A DNA stretch of 64,000 nt from the NCBI GenBank assembly GCA_024663395.1, contig JANFAH010000015.1:1054001-1118000 (forward strand), given 5' to 3'. The position numbers were made by a program, and so were the translations under genes. Shown here one piece after another: positions 1 through 11,700 of the stretch. This DNA is from Pisolithus tinctorius. Lineage: Eukaryota > Basidiomycota > Agaricomycetes > Boletales > Pisolithaceae. The notes beneath the pieces were generated by a model. The model saw only the letters and a list, made by a program, of their open reading frames with translations, searched no databases and was not told the origin of the DNA. The stretch's first letter is position 1, and each line of letters begins with the position of its first letter.

Positions 1-447
1 GTAAGTGATTGGTAACTGATGAGTAAGGAATGTAAGTGATGGGTAATCGTCTTAGAAAGCATTGGTAAGCATTGGTAAGGATAAGTAAGCCAAAAAGTGA
101 AGAATCAGTAAGCAAAGTCAAAAGATTGGTAAGTATTGGCAATAGGTGAGTCAAGGACAGTCAGAATGTCAAAGTATGAGTCAAGTAATGTCAGGAACTG
201 GGAAAGTGCACTGGAATCACATTAGGGGGAGGCTGTGCATGTCACATCTCAAAGAGATCACTTCTAGGCCAAAGTGGGATGACAGAGAGGCAGCACTGCT
301 CTGATGCTGATATAGTACATCCAAAAGTGGACAGGGTGAGTCAGATGTCAACAGCGGTCAAGCTTTGGGGGTCTGTGGGGTGACATGAGCATAGGGGATT
401 GCAACTTTCCCCCCCAAACCATCCTCTCAGTGAAGCAATTAAAAACT
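1..447. repeat. Low-complexity, CpG-poor flank of a retroelement block
   Basis: The first ~200 bases are built from short variants of GTAAG, GTGAGTCAAG and AATGTCA, giving a degenerate simple-repeat texture. The rest shows no credible reading frame. It joins a minus-strand transposon-like ORF and shares its near-absence of CpG, so it is most likely part of the same decayed mobile-element block, cut by the window edge. Confidence 0.4.
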
Positions 448-1116
448 TCATGAATGAGGCTCTGTTGGAAGAGAGGATGAAGGGGGAGTGTCTTCTGCTG
501 TATCTTGCAACAAGGAGGCAAGATGTGCATCATACTCATCATGGATGTGATCAGGGAGAGTGGAGAACAGTAGATTATACTGTAGCTGTCGCAATTTTGG
601 AAGAATGATGGATGAGACTGATATGAAGACATTGCAGGGAGCAGGGAGGAAGGATCCATATGCTTCTTGGACTGGAGAGACTGAAACAACCACATAAGAC
701 CTTTCTAAGTGAGTGACAGACCTGAGGCAACCAAAGAATGTCCTCCTGGAGGTCATACTGACAAAAAGAACACACTGTCCAAGCTGGATGGGCTGAGAGG
801 GGGCAGATGAGGGTGGAATGTACCAGGACACTTCAGGACAGAAGCTGGTAGGAACTCCTGGTAGATATACATAGCCATGGTCCCTAGCAAAGGGGACAAG
901 TGAAATGATTGATGTGGAGGCAGCCATATCAGAAGAATTAGTGAAATGAGCATCTTTTAGAGGGAGTGCTGTAGAAATGTGTGGAGTGCACAAATCCTTT
1001 CCAATTTTGGAAGGTAGGATCGCATGGCTGAGCACTACAAGCGAGTGTGGGAATTGTTTTGGTATCTGCAGAAATGGCGGAGATATGTTGACAACTGGAA
1101 TGCCATACACAGGCAC
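448..1116 (-). mobile_element. Unrecognised 222-codon ORF downstream of a Gag-like remnant
   Basis: An uninterrupted minus-strand frame of 222 codons lies just 3' of the zinc-knuckle Gag remnant on the same strand. It is rich in Ser, Pro and hydrophobic residues and ends in an acidic, proline-rich tail. I do not recognise protease, reverse transcriptase, RNase H or integrase motifs in it. Its position suggests an accessory or decayed second ORF of the same retroelement, but a chance open frame in CpG-poor sequence is possible, because loss of CpG also removes some potential stop contexts. The first codon is uncertain. Confidence 0.3.
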
Positions 1117-1239
1117 TTAAGAATTTTAACTGGTGCTTAACTCGCTCCCTTTCTTTTTCTTTGGCATTGACAACTCATTCTTGTGTGAGGGATGACTGCC
1201 AACATTTCTGGCTGTCCTTCTTCACATGAGGGCTATGGT

Positions 1240-2789
1240 CTTCATCTCCATTCATCAGCTGTATCCATGTCCACCTCACCAAACACCTTTGGTGTGTGAC
1301 AATGCATTGCCTTCAGCAGTTGGGCAATCCCTGCTTCCATGCCCATGCATTCCACATCTGAAGCACTCTCCTGAGCATACCATTGCTGTTCTGGGTTTGA
1401 GAGGGTATGGTGTGTATTCAGTGACCCACACTGAGTCTCTGTGTTTTGTGATCCACACTGTGAGCTGTGCCATGTACTTCCTCTGTCCTTCCTCATCATT
1501 GGGATGGTGTGGAACTTGCTCTAACCCTTTCTGCACGATCTCCTTCACTTCCTCAGTGGGCAGGTTGTATGGCATATTGCATCTTGGCATCTGTTGGAGT
1601 GTGAATTGTGTGTTTGGATGTGCCATCAATGGTGAGGCTCAGGGGCTGGTACAGGATACTGCTACTTGCCCAATTGTGAGTCACTGGAGTTGCACTGTGA
1701 TGTCCACCATTGTTGCCCTCTTGGTTGCCTCCAGTTTCTGCATTAGTCTTGAGTCCCATTCCTCCTCTTTCCTCTTACCTCTCTTCTATTTCTTTGCACT
1801 CCTGCTTCAGTTTCAACATGCTCAGATCCTTCATGTCATCTGTGAACTTTTTCCATGTTGTGTATTCTTCGTCCAATAGTGTCTTGACCGCCTTGGGGAG
1901 CTGTTTCTTGACTTGCCATATTAGTGTAGGTCTGCTCTCGATTTTTGCTAGTCTTGCAAGCTCCATCACTTCTTCCACCCACTTTATGTGTGCCCACACC
2001 TTCTGACATCCTACTGTTTTGATTGCTCCTACATCTTCCTCTGCCATTTTGTGATCAAGTAGTTCAGTCTGGTATTCTTCTGATGTCAGGGTTGTGCTCT
2101 TTGTTGTGGGCCACCTGTCACTGAACACTTTGACTATGTCATCCCAGCTGGCTCATTGGGTTGCTGTGAGGTCATCATACCAGCATTCTGCTGGTGACCC
2201 TGTTCCTAGGTAGTTTTCCAGCGCTTGGATCTTCTCAGAACATGTTGGTGGAGAGTGGGTTTAGGAACAGCATACTGCAATTGAATGCCTTGATGAAGTC
2301 ACTGGCATTTTCTGTCTCTGCCTGATCTCCATAGAAGAGAGGGACTGCTTCTGCCATTCTTCTTGGTCATTGCACTGGGGCTGGGGCTGTTGTGGGTGGG
2401 GGTGCTGGGTGTGCTGCTAGACATGTTGGGGGTGGGGGTATGGCTGGGAGTATGGTATTCTGCAGTGCTGACTGCTCTGGGCCTGGGAGTGAGTATGGGG
2501 GTGCTGCTGCTGGGGCTGAATGTGTTCATTCTCTGGTGTGTCGGGGTTCTGTGGATGATGCTGGTGGGGTCAGTAGTGCTAGTGTTGGGAACACTACCCA
2601 TAAGTCATATCTGCTAGTATACTCATTGTCTGTTCCAGTGTCTGGTGTGTCATCTATGGACAGGTAATCCCATAGGGGTGATGGCACATTCTCTGGCATT
2701 TGTGATTCTGATGGGAATGAATAGTCACTGTTGTGCAACGTTCCAAGTGGTGACCACAATGGTGAGCTGTCAGGTGTATGCCCAGTCAC
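1240..2789 (-). mobile_element. Degenerate Ty3/Gypsy-type Gag with CCHC zinc knuckle
   Basis: Read 5' to 3' on the minus strand there is a Ser/Thr/Pro-rich N-terminal stretch (about 2789-2370). It is followed by a capsid-like start of the kind PLFYGDQAETENASDFIKAF (about 2350-2290), a helical Lys/Glu-rich segment (2128-1775) and, near 1340-1300, CFRCGMHGHGSRDC. That last motif fits the retroviral-type zinc knuckle CX2CX4HX4C exactly. The pieces lie in different frames and are separated by stops, so this is a decayed copy. In known elements Gag packages element RNA, and the knuckle binds nucleic acid. No pol domains follow inside the window. Assignment to Gypsy rather than another LTR group is an inference. 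Confidence 0.7.
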
Positions 2790-3655
2790 AAAATGGCCCA
2801 GGGCATTGCATGGTTGGTTCCTGTTAGGCAGTTTGGTAGTGGTGTGGCAGTTAGTTTGGGGATTTTCTACTCAGCTTGTTCTGTTTTATATCCTCCTCCA
2901 CATGTTGGTCATGCAGTTGCCTTGTGTTCAGTCAGTGATGGTTTGGTGCAGTGTCTGTTCAGTGTTGCAGTGTGGTGTTGTGACATCTGTTTAACAGTTC
3001 ACTTGGGTTGGATTGCACACTCCTCACCAAGATGGAGCAGTGGTCTCTGGTTCTGTATCGTACTGTCTATCATCATCATTGTGTCATATCCTCTAATGTT
3101 GTGCTTGTGTCTACATCTGCCTCTGCCTGACTAAGCCAATGTGGCTATGTCCTCATCTCCTGTCCTCCTGGCCCCCCTACTCCAATGGAGACTTGTAAAA
3201 CTTCCTAGATGATGAATGAAGGGTAGATAACCCAGAAAGGAAACAGTGTAGGCACTGGACCATGTGGTGCATGTGCTGCAGAGTACCTAACCACACACTG
3301 TCAGGGAGAAGTCTGAAGGATAGTCACATGACTCCTCAGAGAATGGTCTGCGTGGTCTGGTAGGAGAGCAGTACAAGTCTGACAGCAGTTGGAGTGGAGA
3401 TGGTTCATAAATGACAAAAGGTGGGTGGAGTTGGTGCAGAGTAAGTGAATGACCAGTGGAAGTGGGTGTGGAGTGAGTGAGGACTTAGAATGAACACATG
3501 GTCATGACAGGTTGTCTCAAGCTCATGCATGCAAAGTGTACTGTATGGTATTCACACAGTAAGATGTAGAGACAAAAAAGATATCTCTCTAAAATTTTTG
3601 AGATGACATTTATATACAAGGAGGCATGTGATACCTTGGTATCACATGCCCATAC
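2790..3655. other. Non-genic stretch between two retroelement remnants
   Basis: No frame here looks coding. The plus strand is TG-rich and nearly CpG-free, as expected after long-term loss of methylated CpG. The stretch contains the left copy of a ~65-bp direct repeat (around 3125-3190), whose partner lies near 4705-4770 on the far side of the non-LTR fragment. Confidence 0.4.
3125..3190 (+). repeat. Left copy of a ~65-bp direct repeat
   Basis: This segment, beginning around TCTACATCTGCCTCTGCC and containing CTGACTAAGCCAATGTGGCT, recurs in diverged form at about 4700-4770 (CTGACTAAGCCTGACATGGC). The two copies are about 1.6 kb apart in the same orientation and bracket the non-LTR 3' fragment. 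They may be pieces of a longer repeated element. They are too far apart and too diverged to be a target-site duplication. Confidence 0.45.
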
Positions 3656-3659
3656 TAAG

Positions 3660-4556
3660 TAGATCCTATTTTTGGGGCATAACCCCTAACACGACATCCC
3701 ACTCAACAAACACCTCTACCAGTTCAAACATAGCAACACCCCCATGTGCCTACAGTGTGGAGGGACTGTCCCAGAAGACATCCACCACTTCCTGTTTCAG
3801 TGCCCCAGGTACAACAGAGAATGGCACAAGCTGAGGAATGCCCTGGGAAGAGACACCATGTCACTCTTGTTCCTACTCTCTAACCAGAATGCCCAACAGC
3901 TCATCAAGTACATATCAAGGACCAAACAGCTACAGAATACTTTTGGTGAGGTACACATGCAGTAGTCCAAACACTTGATAATGCAGTGCACAAGTTATCA
4001 CCATTAAAGCACTTAACTATGGTTGACACAAAGCACACAAACATGCACATAGGCACCTCTGCCATGTGCCTGGACACTGCATAAAACCAACACTCATGTC
4101 CATCTCCCCCTGTCCTCTCAAACCACATGTCCCATACAAACCTAAACCCATCCCCCCAGCAATACACAGCAACATGTCCCCACATCCACCCTCTCCACTT
4201 AATCCATGTCAACCTTGCACTTCATAACCACCAGACAGACCCCAAGCTAATGGATGTAGGAGTATATGTCCCCCATCACACCTGCTGGCTGCAAGGCTGC
4301 CAGTTCAGTGTAGACAGAATTCAAATGACTACTTGACATCTCAAGCCATCCCTACTTTAAGATGGAACATCTAAAACAGCTGGTGGGAACAGCAGACTGA
4401 TGGGGGGTCAACAACCCTGCCATCAGGGCATTCACTCATTTGTAGGGAAAAGCAGGCCACAGGGGTCCCATCCTTAGTCTTTAAATTTCATTAGAATAGT
4501 GCAACATAGGACAGCAACATCCTCAAGCACTTTAATTTATAAATAAATAAATAAAA
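3660..4556 (+). mobile_element. 3' end of a non-LTR (LINE-like) retrotransposon
   Basis: From about 3690 to 3962 the plus strand encodes the C-terminal zinc-binding region found at the end of fungal LINE reverse transcriptase/RNase H polyproteins. The segment reads HLYQFKHSNTPMCLQCGG, then a PEDIHHFLFQCPRY type Cys/His pattern, then a LLSNQNAQQLIKYI-like helix ending near TFGEV. Upstream RT and endonuclease domains are missing, so this is a 5'-truncated insertion, which is usual for target-primed reverse transcription. A 3' untranslated stretch follows, ending at an AT-rich tail with repeated TAAA units (about 4530-4556), typical of element tails in this group. The copy contains almost no CpG. 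Confidence 0.7.
4533..4556 (+). repeat. TAAA-type tail/microsatellite of the LINE fragment
   Basis: The run TTTATAAATAAATAAATAAA marks the likely 3' terminus of the non-LTR fragment. Such tetranucleotide tails are common at the ends of fungal LINE copies. Confidence 0.55.
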
Positions 4557-5017
4557 AGAGAATAGTGCTGCTCTTCTGGTCACTAAGTCCAATAGTCCAA
4601 CCCTCTGGTAATCTGACCCCTTTGACCCCCAGACTGAACTCCAGACCAGCTTTGCAACCAGAGATGAACTGGACTTAACAGAACATGACCACATTCATGT
4701 CTACCTCCATCTGACTAAGCCTGACATGGCTGTGTCCTCACCTCCTGCCTCCAGGCCTCCCTACTACACTGTGAAGCACCAGTGTTCATACAACATAGTG
4801 ATGATTCACTGTTGGGCTTGACCTCCACTGGCTATGTCATACAGAACAATGTAGGTGCATTATGTGTTTCTACAATCTAGCTACTGTGGTGTCATTTCCA
4901 TAGTAACAATGCAATCACTTTAACACATTTCTGAGATTTGAACACTGTGTTACCTAAGCATTCCAACATCTGAGTAAGATGCTTTTCACAAAAAAGAACA
5001 ATGCAAAACACTCAAAT
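4557..5017. repeat. CpG-free repeat-like sequence abutting a broken gene
   Basis: No coding frame is credible here. The right copy of the ~65-bp direct repeat lies at about 4700-4770. The stretch contains no CG dinucleotide and runs directly into the 3' end of the truncated TPR gene, so it probably belongs to the repeat block that broke that gene. Confidence 0.4.
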
Positions 5018-6764
5018 CTAAAACTGCATGTCATGTATGCATTCACAAAACTGGTGATGGAGTAACTCACTGTTGACCCAGTATGGATGTTCAGGATGTC
5101 CTTCTGGTGCAAGTTGTAAAGTGTCTTCACAGAGATCAATCAACTCTCTGAGGTAGCTCAGGTCCTCATGGACCTCAAATAGTCTCCACAACACATTTGC
5201 AAGGGTTCTTAGGCCAGGAAGCCTGTCAGGATGATGACTTGGGAGTAACTGCAAGGTTTGCTTGTTTATCTCCAACAAGTAGTTAAGAATACTGAGCTTG
5301 CCATGTTTCTCATAGCATCCCCACAGCGTAGTGCTGAGGTTGATCAACCGTTGCAATCTGTCAAAGTAGCCGTCTGGAGGTACCTTCGCGCTATCCTTCA
5401 ATATCGAGACTAATTCGTCGAGTTCGGCCAAGCCTCCAGAGTTTACAACTCTGCATCGCTTAAGTGTCTCGAGCACGAGATCCGTAGCTCGACGCTCGTG
5501 ACCGTCCTCAGGGAAATCCTGAGACTCTGCCATGAGCTCATTGATCTCGACTGCAATGGATTCATCGCATCCTTGCTTCTCGTAACGAAATAGTAGAGTT
5601 TGGGCGAGCTGTAATAACGTCGCCGGTCTGTCCACATGACCACGACAGCGCAAAACAAGCGCCTGACGGTAAAGTCGGATGGGCTCGTCGAGATTCGCGC
5701 TTGTCGGGTCGGTTTGATAACTGATGAACTTAGCCTTCGCGAGGTTGGCAAGCACCGCCGCATGATGTCGGTGTGCTGGAGGACAGTCTTGCGAGGCACG
5801 TTCAAAATGCTGGACAGCACGGTCGAGATATTCTCTCTGGTATTCACGGTGGTAGCGGAGCAGAGCCTCTTGCCCTAAATCTGTATCGCGAATGAGATCC
5901 GAAGAATCTTCCAAGTCCAACTGTCAACAAGCCGTCAACTAATGAGCTCGGGCGTATACAGGTTCAATCACATTACTATCATCACTACTCAGGGCTGCCA
6001 CCAGATGGCTGGAATACCATTGTTCTAGGGTGACAAGCAGTGAGGGATCGGAAGTTGCAGTCCCCGATTCTCCCGAAGAGAAAGTGATTACTATATCAGC
6101 ATTAAGATTTTGCTAGATCTTGCAACTCGGTACTCGGAGGGATCCACTCACGATGTGTGCCACCTACCAACTCCTCTATGGGACTTTCTGATGTATGAAG
6201 AACCTCTCCATTTCCCAACATCGGTTCAAGTTCGAAGGGCGCATAAACCGTGAATCGGACATTCTCAAACGCTCTAAAGGGCCTAGAAACAGTCAAGGCC
6301 CGTATGCGAGTAAGAAATGACACACTCACAACAGAATTTCATCCTCCCATTTAATACTGCTATCGTTCAACCGTATAGACTTGATTTGAGTTCTTCGTTG
6401 GTCACCACCGACCTGGACTAGAACATAAAAGCCAACTGGGACGCGATTGAGGGGAAAGGCTATATCTTGAGCACGGATACCTGCAAGAACATTGTCAGAC
6501 GTTTCCAAGGATTCTTCAATAATAAAAAAGGGTGCGTACGTGTAATGACAATGCATGGATTGTCGAGGGAAGGTGTAGGCGGAGGTGAAAGCTCAAGCTC
6601 AGAGGAAGGAGAGGACGACACCTCAAGCTGGGTGGAGTGGGTGGTGAGATCTCCAGCTCAGAAATAGGTGAGGACAATACCTCAAACTCGGAAGCAAGAG
6701 GTCCCGACATCTCGGGCTCAGGTGGTGGGTCTTGTGGGTCAACTTTGGAAAAATCGGAATCCAT
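5018..6764 (-). pseudogene. Truncated C2-like/TPR gene of the fungal TPR-CHAT family
   Basis: Exons read leftward. First comes a Pro/Ser/Glu-rich N-terminus from the ATG at 6764. A C2-like segment follows (6540-6330, GFYVLVQVGGDQRR and IRLNDSSIKWEDEILL; then 6280-6120 with FTVYAPFELEPMLGNGEVL), then a linker exon (about 6080-5950), then a 300-codon TPR region (about 5910-5020). The TPR region has repeated motifs of the type HFERASQDCPPAHR and LVLRCRGHVDRPATLLQLA. In Agaricomycetes this architecture normally continues through many more TPRs to a C-terminal CHAT (caspase-like) domain. Here the frame ends beside transposon sequence, so the CHAT part is missing. The last ~300 bases of the TPR region carry no CpG, while the rest of the gene is CpG-rich. 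The junction between the first two exons is unresolved. It may be a pseudogene or a short TPR-only protein. Confidence 0.6.
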
Positions 6765-6870
6765 GGTGTCGTCACTGTCAACAGTCTAAAATGTCCCCCA
6801 AACATATGTGAAACAACAAGACGAACAATTTGCCTTGCAGAAACACAGTACCTTAAAAGTGATCAGAAAA

Positions 6871-8289
6871 TTAGCAGTGGATGACAATTATAAAGATCAA
6901 AAAGTTACTGTCGTCGTGTTCCGAGTCAACAGAGACGGTATAGCGTCGTGTTAAGAACCTTCCAAGGCGATCCTCATGGAGAAGGTCCTCAGGTGTCAAT
7001 CCTTCCTAATGGATGAGTAAGGCAGGAGTAAGATGAATACATTACAGCGAACGACCTTCATCATATCCATCCATTGGTTATCATGTGTAATAGCAACCTC
7101 GGCGCCTGGTTTCTGACCGATGTCGTACGAAATCCAGCATAGTACGGCAACATTATCATGTTAGACGAACCTGGCTTAGGAGGAAACGGTTGATGATGTC
7201 GGAGGGATGAAAGGGCTAACGAATGAGTCAGTAGTTATAATTCAGACAAATGCAAACATGAAGCTAACCTCGGATAACTTTGGGCTGTGCTCCACACCTG
7301 TTCGCCATTAAAAGATCGTCAGAAAGTCCACAAGCGGCCATCATCGCAGCTTACTTATCGTGGCAGGCCATGTGAGGCTGCCTGACAAACCGCGTACCCA
7401 GTTGAGGCAGGCCTTGAACAGACAAACTAGTATGAACCAGGTGGTTTCCGATTCTGTGGCCTTCAGAACCACAGGATCCGGGAGCCAACTACGGACTGTA
7501 ATCCTGAAGCCAGTTATGAAAACAGTTTGATTGACCCTGCTGCCGTCACCAAAACTGTGGCGATGATCGGCGGGAAGCGAGAATTCTAATAGGTAGATGT
7601 TGTGATTGTTGTCATCCCTTCGGGCCAGGATTTTTCCTCTAGCATCGCTGGGGTTGTTGAATGAACCGAGAGACCAGGAACGAGCTTTGTAAAAGCCAGT
7701 GATAAGGTAAAGGGAACGGTCGAGATGCTGGACACCGTAGCGTTTCTTGGCAAAGTTATACCAGTCAAGCGCGTTCTTCGTTGCCACCTCGCAAAACTGT
7801 TCCGGCGATAGGAGTTCGACGGACGTAGCGCCATGCGGTAGTATAAGAATAGCGCCGGCAGGGGTGGATGAGTCGAATTCATAATCGGCTGGCCTGAGGC
7901 GACACTATTAGCATAAAAAGGTACACTGACGGTCGCACTGAGGGGCACCTCGGTCCGTTGGGCTGGAGGACGCGCTCTATGCCATGGGAGTGGATCGGGC
8001 CGGCAGGTATTACATTGTCACTAGACTTCACATTGCCGTACTGAACGGACTGGAAGTCCTTGGGGACTCCGTGAGAATCGTGGAGAGGGTTGTCACTGCG
8101 TTTGCAAATGTTGAAGAGCACGTCAAGCTGACCCCTGTTATCAACAATACCAACATCCCCGATCTGAAGCCCATCCTCTTGGTAATGTTGTGGGAGTGTG
8201 CTCATTGGCTCTGGCATCCGCAGAGGGTATCCGTAGTCAGCGTGCTGCAGCAGATATTTTGCGTATACATCCTGGAAGGAGTCAATCAT
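6871..8289 (-). CDS. Conserved basidiomycete protein of unknown function, multi-exon
   Basis: Translation starts at the ATG at 8289. The first exon reads GYPLRMPEPMSTLPQHY, then GLQIGDVGIVDNRGQLDVLFNICKR-type sequence, then a conserved NP/VP segment. The next large exon (about 7890-7341) contains PAGAILILPHGATSVELLSP and SLYLITGFYKARSWSLGSF. Small 3' exons follow: FHPSDIINRFLLSQ (about 7245-7200), PGAEVAITHDNQWMDMMK (about 7130-7070) and LTPEDLLHEDRLGRFLTRRY (about 7005-6940), with a stop at 6871-6873. I recognise this pattern as a large lineage-specific family of Agaricomycetes, often multi-copy, with no established biochemical role. No signal peptide or catalytic motif is evident. Its 3' end is only ~110 bp from the start of the TPR gene on the same strand. 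Exon joins other than those with clear GT-AG borders are provisional. Confidence 0.65.
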
Positions 8290-8778
8290 TGGAATAGGCT
8301 TGAAGGGGTTGGGTGAGAGGCAAGCAAGAGGATATAGCTGTCCAACTGCCCGCGTGGGACGCTAACTTAAAGCATGGATTCAACGAGGCCCAAACGCATT
8401 TAGATGTACGCTCCCATGTTACAATGATGGGAGTCAAGTCGAGCCCGGGTTGCGAACAAGCCGATTGCCCCACTCGACGACTTGAGGACGACTCACCCCG
8501 AACCTTTATATGCACTTTATTCGCTACTATTTGCTGTCTGTATTTTTTTAAGTTGAGTAACAAATGGCGGAAACCACCTGAGGGTAATCTAAATAAAGTT
8601 TAAACAACCCATTTCCCCATTCCAAGCTGACCACGACGATATACTAATTCCAGAACCGAGACACCACACTCTTAACGAGGGCGCCGTACTACAGGATAGA
8701 GCGCCAGATTACGGTTCAGAGAGGCCGAGTGGTGAGCCTAATCCTGTACTTCGCAGATGCTAGCGGTTGTGATCTTGA
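8290..8778. promoter_or_regulatory. Divergent intergenic region
   Basis: This separates the minus-strand unknown gene (start 8289) from the plus-strand WD40-TPR-HET gene. Short open frames occur on both strands but none resembles a protein. The true start of the WD40 gene probably lies here behind a 5' intron, because the recognisable WD40 frame is closed by a stop at 8776-8778. Confidence 0.4.
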
Positions 8779-11700
8779 CTTGGAGAAAAAGATGATGCGT
8801 TATGTCAAATCGACAGTCCCAGAGGGCAGATATTGTCCCTGGTCTTCCTTGCTGACGGGAAGCATGTATTATGCGCCTGCAAGGCCGAAAAAACGATTCA
8901 AATGTGGAACGTAGAAGGCCACGGGGAGGAGCAATTAATGAACCTTGGCGTTGCAGTGAATGCTATTGCTGCTTCCAAGGACGGAAACTTGATTGTTGCT
9001 GGGGGCGTGGATGGAAAGATGGTGGTTTGGGACACAAGCCTTCAAAAAAGTTGCGAGGTAGCAGAGCGGCATGGAAGGATGATAACAGCCCTGGATGTAT
9101 CCTCACTGCACGTCGCAAGCGGATCAAGCGACGGGACGGTTCGAATCTGGAAATTGGGGGAACCTGGATTTCCTCCGGTGCCGGGTCCGTTGATGCATCA
9201 CGACTCATTCTCAGTCTCATCAGTCAAGTTCTCGCCGGCCGGCAGCCACATTGCATCAGCCTGTGCTCACTGGGGTTGTAGTATCAAGATTTGGAACACT
9301 CGTACCGGGCATCAATTAGCACCTATCCGAATTGACGGCTCACCCACGCACTCACTCGCTTGGTCCAGTGATGGTCGACGATTATTTGCTGGTTGTTCCA
9401 ACGGTTCAATCAGTTGTTTTGATACGGTCACTCAAAAATCCTCGAAGGTCGTAGAACCTCGTCCTGGGGACGATGCTATAAGCTCTCTTCACGTCTCCAA
9501 CAGTGATCAATTCCTTATCTCTTTCTCAGCTCCCGGACGAACGGTCGACATCTGGGATATCCGTAGTACTCCTACTTGCAAACCCCTTCGTTCATACAAC
9601 CGATGTGTTTTGGCGTCCATTTCTCCAGACGACCTCTATCTGGCCAGTAGTGGAATCGACAGGAAGATATCTATACGAAGCCTCTCCGAACTTGTTGAGG
9701 CTTCCTGCTTCTTCCACGTAAGCAGACACAATCTTCACAAGTTCATCTCGTTTCATTTCTTTCCTTAGCGTCTCGCTCCTTTGCTGAGTGACTCGGAACC
9801 TGTATGTCTGATTCTTCGACACCGGCCTATTGATACCCATCACACCTTGGATAGTTCACATATGTCAGTCCCGCGGCGTACCGAGCTTGGAAATTTGGAG
9901 AACTGCAGCAAGCAGAGCACATCCTATCGAGGGAAATTGAAGACAAACGATATCAAGATTTCACTTGCTATGCCCGTGCTAACCGTGCGTTCGTTCGCAT
10001 GCGACGGGGGGACTTGAGTGGAGCTTTGGATGATGCTGGAGAGGTCATTGTGAGTCAGTTTCCCATCCCTCCAGCTAAGACGTGACCATTGATTCTACCA
10101 TAGGGACAGAATAATGGTGCTCAGATCCCACCCATAGCTCACATCGCGAAGGCTATGGCATTTATTGGGCAGGGAAAACGAACGGAAGCAATAGCCGCTT
10201 TTGCATCTGTCCACCATGGTGACGCCAAGAACTTTGTCGAGTTCATTAAGGTAGAAAGCGTGTCCTGTAACCTCTTTCAGTTCTTGACTTCTTGGTTCTA
10301 GTCCATCGCCCTGTTCGAGGTGGAGCTTCGTGATAAACTAGATCATAGGACAGAGCTCGTTGAGCTCGTCCCACCGGAAGACACCTGCTCCTATCCATGG
10401 GTGAAAGTATGTGTTCATGCAAATTTTTCGGTTAGCAGGATCCCATGTATTTGGGCAGACACGCAAGCTACTCCTCCTAGTTGAGCATTACATGCAGAGA
10501 GGGGAATACAACGAAGCTCTACGGCTTTTAGCGAAAGCACCTGATCTCCGCCCGTTTCTCCACGTTCCAGAAGCAAAAATACTACCACTAGTAAGACGCG
10601 TCCACCTGTGCTCGATGTTTGATAAACGCATTAATGCACTCTTGACAGATATTCGGTTGGGACATCTACGATCTAGTACACATGGTTCACCACCTAATGT
10701 GTCAAGCCCTGTTTGCTTCTGGACGTACGCAAGAGGTGATGAACTTTCTCCAGATGAACGACAATCACCTCGACGAAGAGAATGAATCGAGGAAAGCGGA
10801 CCTTGGTTGGCTCTGCGGTGAGTAGTTGAGCTTCAAAAGCGGCTACGCTTGCTTGATAGCTACCGCCGAATTTTAGAGAAGTTAGGTGACGAAGCCATGT
10901 GCCGAAAGAAGTATGACGATGCCATCACTTGGTACTCTGTGTCACTAGATCTTTGCCCAGAAGCTCGGGTTATTGATTGTGGATCGGGTGAGTTTGGGTG
11001 AGACTTGCTCACGCCATGTACTCAAATGGTACGTCCCAGAATTCGCAAAGAGATGTTTCTCGGCAATAGGAACTGCCAGCGATGCGGTGGATGAAGCAAT
11101 TACTGAGGTTTTGACCTTGATGGCTCGCTACCCGCCCGGTTCTGCCCGTCTTCTCGTCAAGCGGAGCAAGGCAAGAGCATTCAAACAGTCTTGGCAGGGT
11201 GCTTTGGAAGATGCCAATCAGGTATGGGTTTTCTTCGCCTAATCCTCGTCGGACAGTCCTAAACCCACGACGCTCGCAGGCAATCGACATGGATAAGTTG
11301 CGTCCGTGGGGGTATGAGAGAAGATATGTGGCGTTGCATGCCCTTCATCGTCATCGAGAGGCGACCGAAACATTGGACAAGATGGTTACAAAGGTGGAAG
11401 AGCCAGCCGATCCAAGTATCCGCCGTAAGTCTCTTCGGTGCGCATCTTGAAAGTCCGGTGTTGAGTACATTCGGTAGAGTTGCGCTCGAATTACGCCGAG
11501 ACAATCAAAGCAATTGAGGGGCAAATCAAAGCCATCTGCGAAATATCTCCGCTCGTACTCATCGATGTCAAAACTGGAAACCTCTGCGATGCCGCTGTTC
11601 GTGTCCAGATGTTCAAAGCAGACGACATCTTTCATGAACTTGTCTCGTCCATGTCCACGGAACTGGACAGCAATCGCATCAAGAAGGTAGTAGCAAGATA

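Larger units (their letters stand above)
1..5325. other. CpG-depleted tract with a sharp right edge
   Basis: By direct reading only about one CG dinucleotide occurs between 3601 and 5280, although the sequence is roughly half G+C. Roughly 15-20 occur in 1-3600. From 5,325 onward CG reappears several times per line. TG and CA are abundant in the depleted part. This matches C-to-T decay of methylated CpG in silenced repeats, known in basidiomycete transposons. Confidence 0.8.

Noticed and set aside
1226..1879. 217-codon plus-strand open frame
   Set aside because: It is antisense to the Gag-like remnant with the zinc knuckle; its low CpG and TG-rich sequence make chance open frames likely.
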